Assembly: GCF_003917135.1 (NCBI RefSeq)
Contig: NZ_RPDI01000006.1
Coordinates: 62,001 to 126,000 of the forward strand
DNA length: 64,000 nt
Direction of reading: 5' to 3'
From: Leucobacter chromiireducens
GTDB lineage: Bacteria; Actinomycetota; Actinomycetes; Actinomycetales; Microbacteriaceae
The position numbers and the translations under genes are program-made. Shown in pieces: positions 1 through 10,732 of this stretch (its first letter is position 1; the number at the start of each line of letters is the position of its first letter). The notes beneath the pieces were generated by a model. It saw only the letters and a program-made list of their open reading frames with translations, was not told the DNA's origin and made no database searches.

Positions 1-19
1 AGTACTCCCGGACGTCACG

Positions 20-1093
20 CTAGACGTTGAAGCGCCACTCGCAGACGTCGCCGTCCTGCATCACGTACTCCTTGCCCTCCATGCGTGCTTTGCCCTTGGC
101 ACGGGCCTCGGCGACCGACCCCGCCTCGACGAGGTCGTCGAAGGAGATGATCTCGCCCTTGATGAAGCCCTTCTCGAAGTCGCCGTGGATCACGCCGGCG
201 GCCTGGGGCGCGGTGGCGCCCTTGCGGACGGTCCACGCGCGGGCTTCCTTGGGGCCTGCCGTGAGGTAGGTCTGCAGGCCGAGGGTGTCGAAGCCGACGC
301 GCGCGAGCTGGTCGAGGCCGCTCTCCTCCTGGCCGATCGACGCGAGCAGCTCAGCGGCGTCCTCGTCGCTCAGCTCGATGAGCTCGCTCTCCAGCTTCGC
401 GTCGAGGAAGATCGCCTTCGCCGGGGCGACCAGTGCGGCGAGCTCGTCGAGCTTCGCCTGGTCCTGCAGCACGCCCTCATCGACGTTGAACACGTACAGG
501 AATGGCTTCGCAGTGAGCATGCCCAGCTCACGGATGGGCTCGAGGTCGATCCCGCTCAGCGAGAGCAGCGTGCCGGCGTTGAGCGCCTCAGCGGCGGCCT
601 TCGCCGTCGCCACCACGGCCGGATCGATCTTCTTGGACTTGAGCTCCTTCTCGTAGCGCGGCAGCGCCTTCTCGATGGTCTGCAGGTCGGCGAGGATCAG
701 CTCGGTGTTGATCGTCTCCATGTCGCTCGCGGGGTTCACGTCGCCGTCGACGTGGATCACATCGGGATCGGAGAAGCCGCGCACCACCTGCGCGATGGCG
801 TCGGCCTCGCGGATGTTCGCGAGGAACTGGTTGCCGAGTCCTTCGCCCTCGCTCGCCCCGCGCACGATTCCAGCGATGTCGACGAACGACACCGGGGCGG
901 GGAGGATCCGCTCGGAGCCGAAGATCTCGGCCAGCGTGTTGAGCCGCGGGTCGGGCAGGTTCACCACGCCAACGTTGGGTTCGATCGTTGCGAACGGGTA
1001 GTTCGCGGCGAGCGCGTCATTCTGAGTCAGCGCGTTGAACAGGGTCGACTTGCCGACGTTGGGGAGACCGACGATTCCGATAGTAAGAGCCAC
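20..1093 (-). CDS. ychF: Redox-regulated ATPase/GTPase YchF (Obg family)
   Basis: YchF is a conserved cytosolic P-loop NTPase of the Obg family that prefers ATP and associates with ribosomes. The start is a GTG giving [16 protein letters not shown], so the Walker A/G1 motif GLPNVGKS falls at residues 9-16, as in the family. The G3-like motif (SFVDIAGIV) and G4-like motif (FNVDEG, about residue 205) follow, and the TGS-type C-terminal domain runs from about residue 280 to the end. At 357 residues it is full length. The same frame stays open far upstream, but that extension has no homology and would run antisense through the next gene, so the GTG is preferred. It is divergent from the exonuclease gene. 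Confidence 0.95.
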   Translation of the reverse strand: MALTIGIVGLPNVGKSTLFNALTQNDALAANYPFATIEPNVGVVNLPDPRLNTLAEIFGSERILPAPVSFVDIAGIVRGASEGEGLGNQFLANIREADAIAQVVRGFSDPDVIHVDGDVNPASDMETINTELILADLQTIEKALPRYEKELKSKKIDPAVVATAKAAAEALNAGTLLSLSGIDLEPIRELGMLTAKPFLYVFNVDEGVLQDQAKLDELAALVAPAKAIFLDAKLESELIELSDEDAAELLASIGQEESGLDQLARVGFDTLGLQTYLTAGPKEARAWTVRKGATAPQAAGVIHGDFEKGFIKGEIISFDDLVEAGSVAEARAKGKARMEGKEYVMQDGDVCEWRFNV

Positions 1094-1144
1094 GAGAGTC
1101 CAGTCTACCCGGCCGGTGTCAGAGGGGTATGCAAAGCTGAGTAG

Positions 1145-1729
1145 GTGCCCGTAGATTTCACCGCGATCGATTTTGAGACCGCCAACAGCCATCCGTCTTC
1201 GGCGTGCTCCGTTGGGCTGGTGCGCGTGCGGGGTGGCGTGGTCGTTGACCGCGCCGAGTGGCTCATCAAGCCGCCCCCTGGGCACGCGCAGTTTCTCCCG
1301 TTCAACATCAAGATCCATGGCATCACTCCGGCCATGGTGGCCGGCGCGCGCGACTGGGCCGAGCAGTTGACCGAGCTGCGCGACTTCATCGGGAGCGACA
1401 TCGCGGTCGCGCACAATGCGAGCTTCGACATGGGCGTCATCCGGGCCGCGTGCGCGGAGACCGTGACGCCGACCCCGAAGCTGCGGTACCTGTGCAGCGT
1501 GCAGGTATCGCGGAAGACCTACGAGATCGCCTCGCACCGGCTGCCGCTGTCGGCCGCCGCCGCCGGCTTCGTCGATTTCGCGCACCACAACGCGCTCGCC
1601 GACGCCGAAGCGTGCGCCGCCATCATCACCGACGCGGCGCGGCGGCACGGCGCGAGCGACCTCACCCAGTTGGCGAAGACCGCCGGGCTCCGGATCCAGC
1701 AGCTCAAGGCCATCCCGCTCAAACTGTAG
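1145..1729 (+). CDS. DnaQ-like 3'-5' exonuclease (DEDDh family)
   Basis: This 194-residue protein is a single DEDDh exonuclease domain. Exo I is seen as AIDFETA (Asp9, Glu11), Exo II as HNASFDMG (Asp95), and Exo III as HHNALADAEA (His148, Asp153), so all four acidic residues and the catalytic histidine are present. It resembles the epsilon-like/RNase T-type exonucleases that many actinobacteria carry in addition to DNA polymerase proofreading subunits, and it has no BRCT or UvrC-like extension. It probably trims single-stranded DNA or RNA 3' ends in the cytoplasm. The start is GTG, 51 bp from the divergent ychF start. The exact substrate cannot be told from sequence. Confidence 0.85.
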   Translation: MPVDFTAIDFETANSHPSSACSVGLVRVRGGVVVDRAEWLIKPPPGHAQFLPFNIKIHGITPAMVAGARDWAEQLTELRDFIGSDIAVAHNASFDMGVIRAACAETVTPTPKLRYLCSVQVSRKTYEIASHRLPLSAAAAGFVDFAHHNALADAEACAAIITDAARRHGASDLTQLAKTAGLRIQQLKAIPLKL

Positions 1730-1898
1730 CCTCGGCCTGCGCGCTGGGCTTCCGCCGGACCCGCGTGCCACCCCCAACTTTCGGATGAATTTCTTTCCGC
1801 TTTCGGGATCTGGGCTTCCTCGTGCGCCGGCGGATTTTCCGCGTGATTCCGCGGTTTTCGGAGCCCTGAATGTCAGTGGTCCCTGCTTTACTGGCGGC

Positions 1899-3659
1899 AT
1901 GCCTTCCACCCCAGACCCTCCCCACTTCGCCCCGCAGAGCGAGCGCCGCGGCGGCGCTCCTCGCTCGGGATCTCGCGTGCGTTTCGCCCCCGCGTGGCCG
2001 CCTGACCCGCCGCCGGACACGGGACCCCAGCTCGCAGCGGGCGCACCGGACGCACCGAGCGCACCGGGCGCACCGGGGAGCGCCGACCTGCCCGACGATC
2101 CCGACCCCGATGGGCGGCTCGCGGGGGCCGTGCGCGGCGTGCTCGCGGCGCACCGTGGGAGCCGCGCGGCGATTGCGCGCCTCCTCCCCGGCGCAGACAC
2201 CGATGTCGTGCCCCCGGCCGTCGGGCTCAGCATTGTCGACGAGGTGGTCAGCGCACTGGAGGCCTTCGAGGTCCTCCAGAACACGATCGCCGCGGCCCGC
2301 TTTCACGCGCTCTCGGCCGCGCATGACGCCGCCGTGCGTCGCGTCGAACACGGCACGGGGGATTTCCCGCACCGCTCGTTGCGCGCCGAGATCGCCACCG
2401 CCCTGCACCAGAGCGAGCAACGCGTCGACCAGGAGATCTCCCTCGCGAGCGCACTCACCGCCCAGTTCTCTGCGACGCTCGCAGTGCTGCTTCGCGGCGA
2501 GATTTCGGCGGCGCACGCGAGAGCGATCGTGGAGTGCGCCTCGCCACTCGGGCACGCGACGGACGCGCGCGCCGCCCAGCTTCGCGCGCGCTACGAAAGC
2601 GAGACGCTCGCGCGGGCTCGCACTCACACGCCGCACGGCCTGCGCCCCATCGCGCGGCGAATCGCGCAGCAACTCGCTGCGACACTCCCACCGCCGGATG
2701 CGCCTGACCCGTCTAACACCCCGGACGGCGAGGGGAGCCCCGATGCTCCCACCCTGCCGGAAGTGAAGCTGGGCGATGATCGGCGGGTGCGCGTGTGCGA
2801 TCTCGACAACGGGATGTCCGAGCTCATCGCGTTCATGCCAACGATCGAGGCGCACGCGATCACCGACCGCCTGGCGCAGCTCGCCAAGTCTGCCGCGGTC
2901 ACCGAGCCCCAGCCCGCGGCATCACGGCCCGCCGGCGAGCCCGGCGTGCGCGACGCGCGCAGCGGTCTCCCGCGGAGGAGCTCCGACCAGATCCGGTCGG
3001 ACGTGCTGCGAGATCTGCTCCTGGCCGGCACGCCCACGCGATTGATCGCGGGATCGCCAGAAGAAGCCGTGCGAGCTCGCGTGCAGGTCATCGTGACCGC
3101 GAGCGACCCAGCCGACTCGCCGAGCGTGACGACACGCCCTGCAGCGACCCGAGCGGCGCCGGCGGAGGCACGGTTCGAGGTCGCGGAGCTGGTCGGCGCG
3201 GGCGTCCTCCCGCCGGAGGCCGTGCGCGGCTACGCGAGGCACACGGACACCTGGGAGCGCGTCACGGTCTCGCCGGAGAGCGGCGCGGTGCTGCGCGTGG
3301 ACACGTATCGCCCCAGCGCCGCCATGCGGCGGTATCTCGGGGCGAGGGATCTGCACTGCAGGTTCCCGGGCTGCCGGGTGCCGGTGCACCGCTGCGACAT
3401 CGACCACACCGTCCCAGCGGCAGTCGGCGGGGACACCGCGACGAACAACCTCGCGCACCTGTGCCGAGCCCACCACACGATGAAGCACAACTCGGACTGG
3501 GAGATGCGGCAGTTGGCTGACGGGACGATCAGCTGGCGCGCTCCAACCGGGCGGCTGCACACGACCGAACCGCCCAGCCGGACACGGTTCGTCCGATCCG
3601 ATACGCCGACGCCTGCACACCGCCTCGCCGTCGAGCACCCAGACGGCATCCCGTTCTAG
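1899..3659 (+). CDS. DUF222 / HNH endonuclease signature protein
   Basis: The protein has 586 residues from the ATG at 1899. A proline-rich N-terminus is followed by the helical DUF222 region (roughly 85-400) and a C-terminal HNH domain at about 487-535 with paired cysteines (CRFPGC), the core CDIDHTVP and the downstream LCRAHHTMKH. This two-domain family is multicopy and actinobacterial (13E12-repeat-like) and its biological role is not established; HNH implies a nuclease fold. An in-frame ATG exists at 1785, but the 114 bp between the two ATGs is T-rich and lacks the strong third-position GC bias of this genome, so it is more likely the promoter/leader. Confidence 0.85.
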   Translation: MPSTPDPPHFAPQSERRGGAPRSGSRVRFAPAWPPDPPPDTGPQLAAGAPDAPSAPGAPGSADLPDDPDPDGRLAGAVRGVLAAHRGSRAAIARLLPGADTDVVPPAVGLSIVDEVVSALEAFEVLQNTIAAARFHALSAAHDAAVRRVEHGTGDFPHRSLRAEIATALHQSEQRVDQEISLASALTAQFSATLAVLLRGEISAAHARAIVECASPLGHATDARAAQLRARYESETLARARTHTPHGLRPIARRIAQQLAATLPPPDAPDPSNTPDGEGSPDAPTLPEVKLGDDRRVRVCDLDNGMSELIAFMPTIEAHAITDRLAQLAKSAAVTEPQPAASRPAGEPGVRDARSGLPRRSSDQIRSDVLRDLLLAGTPTRLIAGSPEEAVRARVQVIVTASDPADSPSVTTRPAATRAAPAEARFEVAELVGAGVLPPEAVRGYARHTDTWERVTVSPESGAVLRVDTYRPSAAMRRYLGARDLHCRFPGCRVPVHRCDIDHTVPAAVGGDTATNNLAHLCRAHHTMKHNSDWEMRQLADGTISWRAPTGRLHTTEPPSRTRFVRSDTPTPAHRLAVEHPDGIPF

Positions 3660-3663
3660 CGCA

Positions 3664-3692
3664 GTGAGCCTCACGGTCGCTGCGAGGCTCAC
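3664..3692 (+). terminator. Hairpin after the HNH gene
   Basis: A perfect 9-bp inverted repeat (GTGAGCCTC and GAGGCTCAC, 11-nt loop) starts 5 bp after the HNH gene stop. There is no T tract, so it is either a non-canonical terminator, common in high-GC actinobacteria, or an mRNA 3'-end stabiliser. Confidence 0.5.
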
Positions 3693-3761
3693 AGCCCCCG
3701 CCGACATGCCGAACGCACCCCGACACCCACCAATGTCCGAGGTCCCTGCCATCCTGAACCC

Positions 3762-5111
3762 ATGACTCCCCTGACCCTCACCCTTCTCATCGTGCTCGTC
3801 GCGCTGCTCGCCGCCGCGGTGGGCGCCGGAGCGGGCGTCGCGGTTCGCGGCCGTGCCGCCCAGCGAGATCTTGCGCGCGTCACCGCGGAGCACGCCGCAG
3901 ACGCACAGCGCGAGGTCTCGCTCGCCACGCAGCACGCGCGGCTGGACGCGGAAGCGGGCGCCAGGATCCTGCGCGAGGAACTCGCGGCGGCAGAAACACG
4001 AGCGGAAGGCCTCGAAGCTCGCCTCCGCGACGCGCACGCGAACGCGCAGCAGCGCTCCGAGCTGGATCGCGAGGAGCAGCGGGTGCTGCAACAGCTCGCG
4101 CCGCTGCGCGAGAGCCTCGGCAAGCTCGAAACCACCGTCGCGACCATGGAGCAGCAGCGCGCCGCGCAACACGGCGAGCTCACCCAGCAGCTCAAGCAGG
4201 CCGCCCTCGCGGAGGACAAGCTGCGCGGCACCGCGGAGAGCCTGGCCGCGGCGCTGCGTTCGAACAACACGCGCGGCATCTGGGGGGAAACGCAGCTCCG
4301 GCGCATCATCGAGGCCGCAGGCATGCTCGAACGGGTCGACTTCGACGTGCAACCGCAGTTCACCACCGAGAACGGTACGCTCCGCCCCGACGTGGTCGTG
4401 CGCCTCCCCGGAGGCAAGTCCATCGCTATCGACGCGAAGGTGCCCTTCGCCGCCTACCTCGAAGCGCAAAACCTCACCAGCACGGATGCGAGCGTCGACG
4501 CGCGCCGCACCGAGCTCCTCGCCCAGCACGCGCGAGCGCTCCGCGACCACATCATCGCGCTCAGCAAGCGCGACTACGCGTCGGCGCTCGCCGACTCCCC
4601 CGAGTTCGTCATCGCGTTCCTGCCCAGCGAGTCGCTCCTCTCCAGCGCGCTCGACACCGACCCCCTGCTGCTGGAATACGCCTTCGAACGCCGCGTCGCG
4701 CTCGCCTCACCCGTGAGCCTGTGGGCCATCCTCAAATCCATCGCGCACAGCTGGCGGCAAGACTCACTCACCGCGGAGGCACGCACACTCTTCGACCTCA
4801 GCCGCGAGCTCCACGTTCGCATCGGTCGCAGCGCGAACCACCTCGACAAACTCGGCCGCACGCTCGCGCGCGGAGTCCAGGACTACAACGCCTACGTAGG
4901 CTCGTTCGAGCGCCAAGTGCTTCCCACCGCGCGCAAGATCAGCGCGCTCAACGGGGAGCAGATCGCACCGGAGCCGACGCAGCTCGACATCGCGGTCCGC
5001 CCGCTCATGGCCCCCGAGCTTCGCGCGAACGACACGGACGACAGGGATGAGGCGGACGACACGGACGAGACGGACGACACTGACGATCCCCGGGGAACCG
5101 CCCAGCCGTGA
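3762..5111 (+). CDS. rmuC: DNA recombination protein RmuC
   Basis: RmuC-family proteins limit inversion and short-repeat recombination and carry a predicted restriction-endonuclease-like core. This 449-residue protein has an N-terminal membrane segment (about 5-27), a long Ala/Glu/Arg-rich coiled coil (about 35-160), and the RmuC domain from about 165 to 400 with the family landmarks NNTRGIWGE, RPDVVVRLPGG and IDAKVPFAAY. The C-terminus is an acidic Asp/Thr/Glu-rich tail (about 425-442) built on short tandem DNA repeats. The ATG at 3762 follows the HNH gene hairpin, so it is probably transcribed on its own. It converges on the lipoprotein gene with 10 bp between stops. Confidence 0.93.
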   Translation: MTPLTLTLLIVLVALLAAAVGAGAGVAVRGRAAQRDLARVTAEHAADAQREVSLATQHARLDAEAGARILREELAAAETRAEGLEARLRDAHANAQQRSELDREEQRVLQQLAPLRESLGKLETTVATMEQQRAAQHGELTQQLKQAALAEDKLRGTAESLAAALRSNNTRGIWGETQLRRIIEAAGMLERVDFDVQPQFTTENGTLRPDVVVRLPGGKSIAIDAKVPFAAYLEAQNLTSTDASVDARRTELLAQHARALRDHIIALSKRDYASALADSPEFVIAFLPSESLLSSALDTDPLLLEYAFERRVALASPVSLWAILKSIAHSWRQDSLTAEARTLFDLSRELHVRIGRSANHLDKLGRTLARGVQDYNAYVGSFERQVLPTARKISALNGEQIAPEPTQLDIAVRPLMAPELRANDTDDRDEADDTDETDDTDDPRGTAQP

Positions 5112-5121
5112 GCGCGGGGCG

Positions 5122-5598
5122 CTACCCGCCCTCGCCGGGAAGCGCCATCATCTCCAACGGGGTCCCGTTAGCCGTGCACTTCGAACGGATCTCCTCGGCC
5201 ACCGCGGAGAGCGTGTCGGGATCGTTCGCGGCAGCCGCCTTCTGCGCCTTCACGAGGAGATCCGACACCTCCGATTCCTGCGGCGCGATCGACCGCCACA
5301 GATCGTTCAGCATCTGCTGCTGGGCGGCAGCAACGTCGGGGTCCCCCTCAGCGTTCCAGAAATTGCTCGTGAGGCGCAGTTCAAAGAAACTGAGGATACT
5401 GACCTGGCCGCACTCGTAGTCCGTGTCGGTGCTTCGGGATGGCACGTCGACCACAGGGTTCTCGGACGGGGTGCTCTCCGGCGCCACCTCGTGTGAGCGG
5501 GCCTCCGCTTCCACCTCGGGGGCGGAACCGCACGCGGAAAGCGCCAGGAGCGCGGCCCCCGCAATCACCATCACTGTCGCCTGAGCGCTTCGCATCAT
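5122..5598 (-). CDS. Putative lipoprotein, unknown function
   Basis: This 158-residue product starts with two consecutive ATG codons and a type II signal peptide ending in the lipobox LSAC (Cys23), so it should be anchored to the outer face of the membrane. The mature part begins with a Glu/Pro/Ser-rich linker and then a small alpha-helical region with two cysteines (YECGQ and SKCTA) that could form a disulfide. I recognise no family. The start is preceded by a purine-rich GAGGCAGG. It converges with rmuC and its neighbours give no functional clue. Confidence 0.7.
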   Translation of the reverse strand: MMRSAQATVMVIAGAALLALSACGSAPEVEAEARSHEVAPESTPSENPVVDVPSRSTDTDYECGQVSILSFFELRLTSNFWNAEGDPDVAAAQQQMLNDLWRSIAPQESEVSDLLVKAQKAAAANDPDTLSAVAEEIRSKCTANGTPLEMMALPGEGG

Positions 5599-5749
5599 TG
5601 ACCTGCCTCACGTGAGTGCGCCGAGCCGCGCTCAATCACGGGCCACGGCCTGCAAATAGTGCTTTTGAATAGCCTACTCACAGGTTCCGCGAAGTGCAGG
5701 TCTCAGCGCCCGCCGCGCCAGGTGGGCGTCCGACGCACTGCAGCAGGGA

Positions 5750-6733
5750 TTAGTCCCAGCGGCTGGGATCCATGTCGCTGATGACGTGGCGGATGGTGCC
5801 CGAGTGCGAGCGCATCACGATGCTCTCCGCGCGCACGAACGGCCCGCGGCGCTGCACGCCGTCGATGAACTCGGCGTCGGTGATCCCAGTCGCCACGAAG
5901 TAGCAGTTATCGCTCGACACGAGGTCGTTGGCCTCAAGTACCCGGTTCAGGTCGTGCCCGGCGTCGATCGCGCGCTGGCGCTCCTCGTCGTCCTTCGGCC
6001 ACAGACGCCCCTGGATCACGCCACCGAGCGCCTTCACGGCGCACGCGGTGATGATGCCCTCGGGGGTGCCACCGATGCCAACGCACATGTCAATGCGCGA
6101 GTCCCAGCGGGCTGCGTTCACGCCGCCCGCGACGTCGCCGTCCATGAGGAGGCGAGTGCCGGCGCCCGCCTCGCGGATCTCGCGGATGAGGTCGTCGTGA
6201 CGGGGACGGTCGAGCACCGCGACGCGGATGTCGGACACGTCCACCTGCTTCGCGCGGGCGAGCGCGCGGATGTTCTCGCCGATCGGACGGGTGATGTCGA
6301 CCACCCCGACGCCCTCCGGGCCGCACACCAGCTTGTCCATGTAGAACACGGCCGACGGGTCGTACATGCTGCCGCGATCCGCGACCGCGATCACCGAGAG
6401 CGCGCCGGGACGCCCCTCAGCGGTGAGGCGGGTTCCGTCAATCGGATCGACCGCGACGTCGCACTCGGCGCCCTCGCCATTGCCGACCACCTCGCCGTTG
6501 TACAGCCAGGGCGCGTCGTCCTTCTCGCCCTCGCCGATCACGACGGTGCCCTTCATGTTGACCGTCGAGAGAAACCGACGCATGGCATCAACCGCGGCAC
6601 CGTCGGCGGCGTTCTTGTCGCCACGGCCGATCCACGGGGTCGCACGCATGGCCGCAGCCTCGGTCGCGCGGACGAGCTCCATCGCGAGGTTGCGGTCGGG
6701 CTGCCATTCGCCAAGCGAAACAGGTTCAGTCAT
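5750..6733 (-). CDS. glpX: Class II fructose-1,6-bisphosphatase GlpX
   Basis: GlpX hydrolyses fructose-1,6-bisphosphate to fructose-6-phosphate in gluconeogenesis. The 327-residue length is typical. Visible signatures are the metal-binding segment VIGEGEKDD (about 65-73), DPIDGT (96-101), the GRPGALSV segment after it, and the late GIGGTPEG motif. It is divergent from fbaA, the preceding step in the gluconeogenic direction, with 178 bp between the starts. That placement suggests coordinated control of the FBP branch point. In many actinobacteria GlpX is the only FBPase; whether that holds here cannot be told from the window. Confidence 0.95.
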   Translation of the reverse strand: MTEPVSLGEWQPDRNLAMELVRATEAAAMRATPWIGRGDKNAADGAAVDAMRRFLSTVNMKGTVVIGEGEKDDAPWLYNGEVVGNGEGAECDVAVDPIDGTRLTAEGRPGALSVIAVADRGSMYDPSAVFYMDKLVCGPEGVGVVDITRPIGENIRALARAKQVDVSDIRVAVLDRPRHDDLIREIREAGAGTRLLMDGDVAGGVNAARWDSRIDMCVGIGGTPEGIITACAVKALGGVIQGRLWPKDDEERQRAIDAGHDLNRVLEANDLVSSDNCYFVATGITDAEFIDGVQRRGPFVRAESIVMRSHSGTIRHVISDMDPSRWD

Positions 6734-6911
6734 GCCAGCTAGCCTATCGCTTCCACCTGCCGTTCACGGCCCGAACACGTAGACTGGAACCGCGAATCGG
6801 TGCGCACCGGGTTTCGCCACAGACGTCCGGCGCGCCACGCGAGCGGACGGAACCGTCACCGCAGGCGCAGCCACACCAGCACCACCACACCACACAACAC
6901 GAGGAGCACAC

Positions 6912-7939
<1,028 letters not shown>

Positions 7940-7940
<1 letters not shown>

Positions 7941-8764
7941 TGTCTGACCCGCAGGCGCAGCAGCCCGAGGCGCAGCAGCCGGACGCGCAGCAGCCGGACG
8001 CGCAGCACGCACCGGCGCCGCACGCACAGGCGCGCCCGGCGCAGCCCGCGTACGGCGAGTACGCCCCGGAGGGGTGGGAGTGGAAGCCCGAGGGCGCTGA
8101 CACCGCCCCGCAGCCGGACGCCCCGCGGACGCTCGGCGTGCCGCACAACCTCGGCGCGCCGGCGGCCTCCGCCACGCCAGGCGCCGCGGCACCCGGGACC
8201 GGCTCGGCCTCGCAGGCGCCCACCGCGCCGAGCAACGTGGGAGCGCCCGGAGCGCAGCAGCCGGGCGAGCAGCAGCCTGGAAACCCGCAGGCCTACCGCG
8301 CCGCCGCTCCCCAGCCGGGCCCCGTGTACGGGATGCCCGGCCCCGATCGACCGCGCACGGGCGACCGCGTCATCACGATCATCCTGCTCGTGTTCGGCGC
8401 GTTCGGCGCGCTCAGCGTTGCGCGCTCGTTCTTCGGGCTCGAGACGCAGATCAGCCTGATGGGAACGCTGATCGGGATCGAGGAGCCACGGGTCGCCAGC
8501 TGGGTCGGCACCCTTGGCACGGTCAGCGCGCTCGTCGTGCTGCTCGTGTGGGCACTCAACCTGCTGTTCTCGATTCAGCGGATGCGCGCCAGGAAGCTCG
8601 CCTTCTGGGTGCCGCTCGTCGCGGCGGTCATCGCGTTCGTGATCGTGATGGTCGTACCCATGGTGGCGATGGGCGGCGCGCCCGAGATCATGCAGCAGAT
8701 CGAGGCGGACCCCAACGGCTCGCTCTCGAAGATGCTCGAGTCCCTGCAGGAACTGCAGCCGTAG
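7940..8764 (+). CDS. DUF6264-like membrane protein
   Basis: The GTG start shares its first base with the fbaA stop codon. The first ~135 of 274 residues are low-complexity (Gln/Pro/Ala rich with AQQPD repeats). The C-terminal half has three predicted membrane helices at about 142-163, 188-208 and 222-245. The architecture matches DUF6264 proteins of the Microbacteriaceae, which have no known function. Coupling to fbaA is probably only transcriptional. The disordered cytoplasmic arm resembles those of proteins that scaffold at the membrane, but that is only a guess. Confidence 0.75.
7955..7999 (+). repeat. 15-bp tandem repeat x3 in the DUF6264 gene
   Basis: Three tandem copies of GCGCAGCAGCCSGAS (first copy two mismatches), followed by a partial fourth, encode the AQQPE/AQQPD repeats near the N-terminus. 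The unit is a multiple of three, so copy number can change without breaking the frame. Confidence 0.85.
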
Positions 8765-8834
8765 GCTGCGGACCTACCCCGCTGAACGCAGCACGCGCTC
8801 CGCGCGCGTCCACACGACCAGCGCCGTCGCACGC

Positions 8835-9455
8835 TCACTCCGGGCGGGCGGCGGCGCTGTCGTATGGGGCCGGGCACGCCCCATCGGCGTCAATGGTGGC
8901 GAGCTCGAAGTGCCAGTTCTCGTTGGCGTAGATCTGGCACAGCCCAAACTGCGCGCCGTACTGCCCCAGCCACAGCGCCTCCTCGAGCCCGCCGATGTCC
9001 ACGGCATCGCCCCGCACGTGCGCCGAGCGCTCCGGGGTGTCCACCCAGTGGCTGGCCTCCTCCTCGCTGCCGTACTCGGCGATCGCGTCGGCGCGCAGCT
9101 CCGCCTGATAGGCGGGGCTGCGCCAGCCGGAGTTGAGCCGCAGCTCCAGCCCGTCCGCTCGCGCACCCGCTGCCGCAGCCTGGACGGCCTCCCGCAGCTC
9201 GGGATCCAGGCCGCGCACCCCCGGGTGGTCGGCGTCGACCGCGATCCCGCTCGGATCGTCGACGGCGCCGTTGCCCCCGAACTGGGCTTCGGAGGCCAGC
9301 GCACCGGGGCCCAGCGCTCCGGGGCTCTGTGCCGCGCGAGCCCCCTCGCCCGTCTGCAGGAGCAGGAATCCCCCGACGAGCGTGGCGACGGCGAGCGTGG
9401 CGACAATTGCGGCGATCGCGGCGTTGGCCGCGCGTGAGCGATACGACATGAACAT
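8835..9455 (-). CDS. M15 (VanY-type) D-alanyl-D-alanine carboxypeptidase family protein
   Basis: This 206-residue protein has one N-terminal membrane anchor or uncleaved signal (about 10-33) and an extracytoplasmic M15B peptidase domain. Zinc-site motifs are present: SAHVRGDAVDIGG (His and Asp ligands, about 142-154) and the late NENWHFE, equivalent to the ExxWH motif. NSGWRSP is the usual substrate-binding segment. It should trim stem peptides in the cell wall. No vanRS/vanHAX genes are nearby, so a housekeeping role is more likely than glycopeptide resistance. Two start codons, two codons apart, are possible. Confidence 0.88.
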   Translation of the reverse strand: MFMSYRSRAANAAIAAIVATLAVATLVGGFLLLQTGEGARAAQSPGALGPGALASEAQFGGNGAVDDPSGIAVDADHPGVRGLDPELREAVQAAAAGARADGLELRLNSGWRSPAYQAELRADAIAEYGSEEEASHWVDTPERSAHVRGDAVDIGGLEEALWLGQYGAQFGLCQIYANENWHFELATIDADGACPAPYDSAAARPE

Positions 9456-9559
9456 GCGTCCAGTCCACCAAGACCGGTGTTGCCACGTCGTATGCGCTGC
9501 AGCATACGCTCACGATATGCCTGCGCGAGAACGTTCGGCGGGCAGATCGCGGCGGAAAT

Positions 9560-10654
9560 CTAGCGGACGCGGCCGCCCAGCGCGCGCTCGTCGCGCTTGC
9601 CGCTGGCGTCCTGGCGGAGCTCCTTCGGCAGCGAGAACACGAGATCCTCCTCGGCGGTAACGGTCGCCTCGACGTCCGCGTAGCCGGCGTCGGCGAGGTC
9701 GTCGAGCAGCTCCTGCACGAGCACCTCGGGCACCGACGCGCCGCTCGTCACGCCGATGGTGCGCGCACCGTCGAGCCACTCCTGCTGCACCTCGCTCGCG
9801 AAGTCGACGCGATACGCGGCCTTCGCGCCGTATTCGAGCGCGACCTCCTTCAGCCGCACCGAGTTCGACGAGTTCGACGAGCCGACCACGAGCACCACGT
9901 CGGCCTGCGGGGCAATCTTCTTGATCGCCACCTGCCGGTTCTGTGTTGCGTAGCAAATGTCGTCGCTCGGCGGATCCTGCAGATTCGGGAAGCGCTCGCG
10001 TAGGCGGCGCACCGTCTCCATGGTCTCGTCGACCGAGAGCGTCGTCTGCGAGAGCCACACGAGCTTGTCCGGGTTCTTCACCTCGAGCGTGTCGACGTCC
10101 TCCGGCGAGTTCACGATCGTGATGTGATCCGGCGCCTCACCGGCCGTGCCCTCGACCTCTTCGTGCCCGGTGTGGCCGATGAGGAGAATCTCGAGATCCT
10201 GCTTCGCGAAGCGCACGGCCTCGCGGTGCACCTTCGTGACGAGCGGGCAGGTCGCGTCAATGGCGTGCAGGCCGCGATCGTCGGCCGCCTGCACGACCGC
10301 AGGCGAGACCCCGTGCGCCGAGAACACGACGTTCGCCCCCTCGGGCACCTCGTCGACCTCCTCGACGAAGATGGCGCCCATCTTCTCGAGCGTGTTCACC
10401 ACGTGCACGTTGTGCACGATCTGCTTGCGCACGTACACGGGGGCACCGAATCGATCCAGCGCCTTCTCGACCGCAACGACCGCGCGGTCCACCCCGGCGC
10501 AGTAGCCGCGAGGAGCCGCGAGCAGCACCTTCTTCGCCCCCTCAACGGGAACGTCTTTGAGCCGGCCGACCTCGCGCCGCATGCGCGGCATCGCGAGGCT
10601 CACAACGGGGGCGCCGATGGTGCGCTGATCGGGCTGTTGCACGGTCGTAGTCAT
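9560..10654 (-). CDS. ispH: 4-hydroxy-3-methylbut-2-enyl diphosphate reductase (IspH/LytB)
   Basis: IspH catalyses the last MEP-pathway step, reducing HMBPP to IPP and DMAPP at a [4Fe-4S] cluster. The three cluster cysteines are Cys52 (PRGYCAGV), Cys136 (DATCPLV) and Cys234 (DDICYAT). The active-site segment [11 protein letters not shown] (160-170) and the SSNSSNS loop are intact. At 364 residues it has an N-terminal extension of about 40 residues common in actinobacteria. It is divergent from xseA with 78 bp between starts, an arrangement seen in related genomes. Confidence 0.96.
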   Translation of the reverse strand: MTTTVQQPDQRTIGAPVVSLAMPRMRREVGRLKDVPVEGAKKVLLAAPRGYCAGVDRAVVAVEKALDRFGAPVYVRKQIVHNVHVVNTLEKMGAIFVEEVDEVPEGANVVFSAHGVSPAVVQAADDRGLHAIDATCPLVTKVHREAVRFAKQDLEILLIGHTGHEEVEGTAGEAPDHITIVNSPEDVDTLEVKNPDKLVWLSQTTLSVDETMETVRRLRERFPNLQDPPSDDICYATQNRQVAIKKIAPQADVVLVVGSSNSSNSVRLKEVALEYGAKAAYRVDFASEVQQEWLDGARTIGVTSGASVPEVLVQELLDDLADAGYADVEATVTAEEDLVFSLPKELRQDASGKRDERALGGRVR

Positions 10655-10732
10655 GCGGAAGATTCTACCCGGCCTTCCTCAACGCTCGCGGGGACGGCGG
10701 CAAACCAGGATCCCGATCAGTAGGGTGGTCGC

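Noticed and set aside
1094-2284. Upstream extension of the ychF frame
   Set aside because: YchF begins at its P-loop-proximal start; the extension is antisense to the exonuclease and HNH genes and has no family match.
1899-3659. Homing endonuclease or restriction enzyme
   Set aside because: DUF222-HNH proteins are common free-standing actinobacterial genes; there is no intron, intein or methyltransferase here.
2922-4550. Long minus-strand frame across the HNH gene and rmuC
   Set aside because: It spans two well-supported opposite-strand genes and the gap between them, with low-complexity Arg/Ala/Gly translation and no homology.
8835-9455. Vancomycin-resistance determinant (vanY)
   Set aside because: The M15 peptidase is alone, with no vanRS, vanH, vanA or vanX nearby; a housekeeping wall enzyme is more likely.
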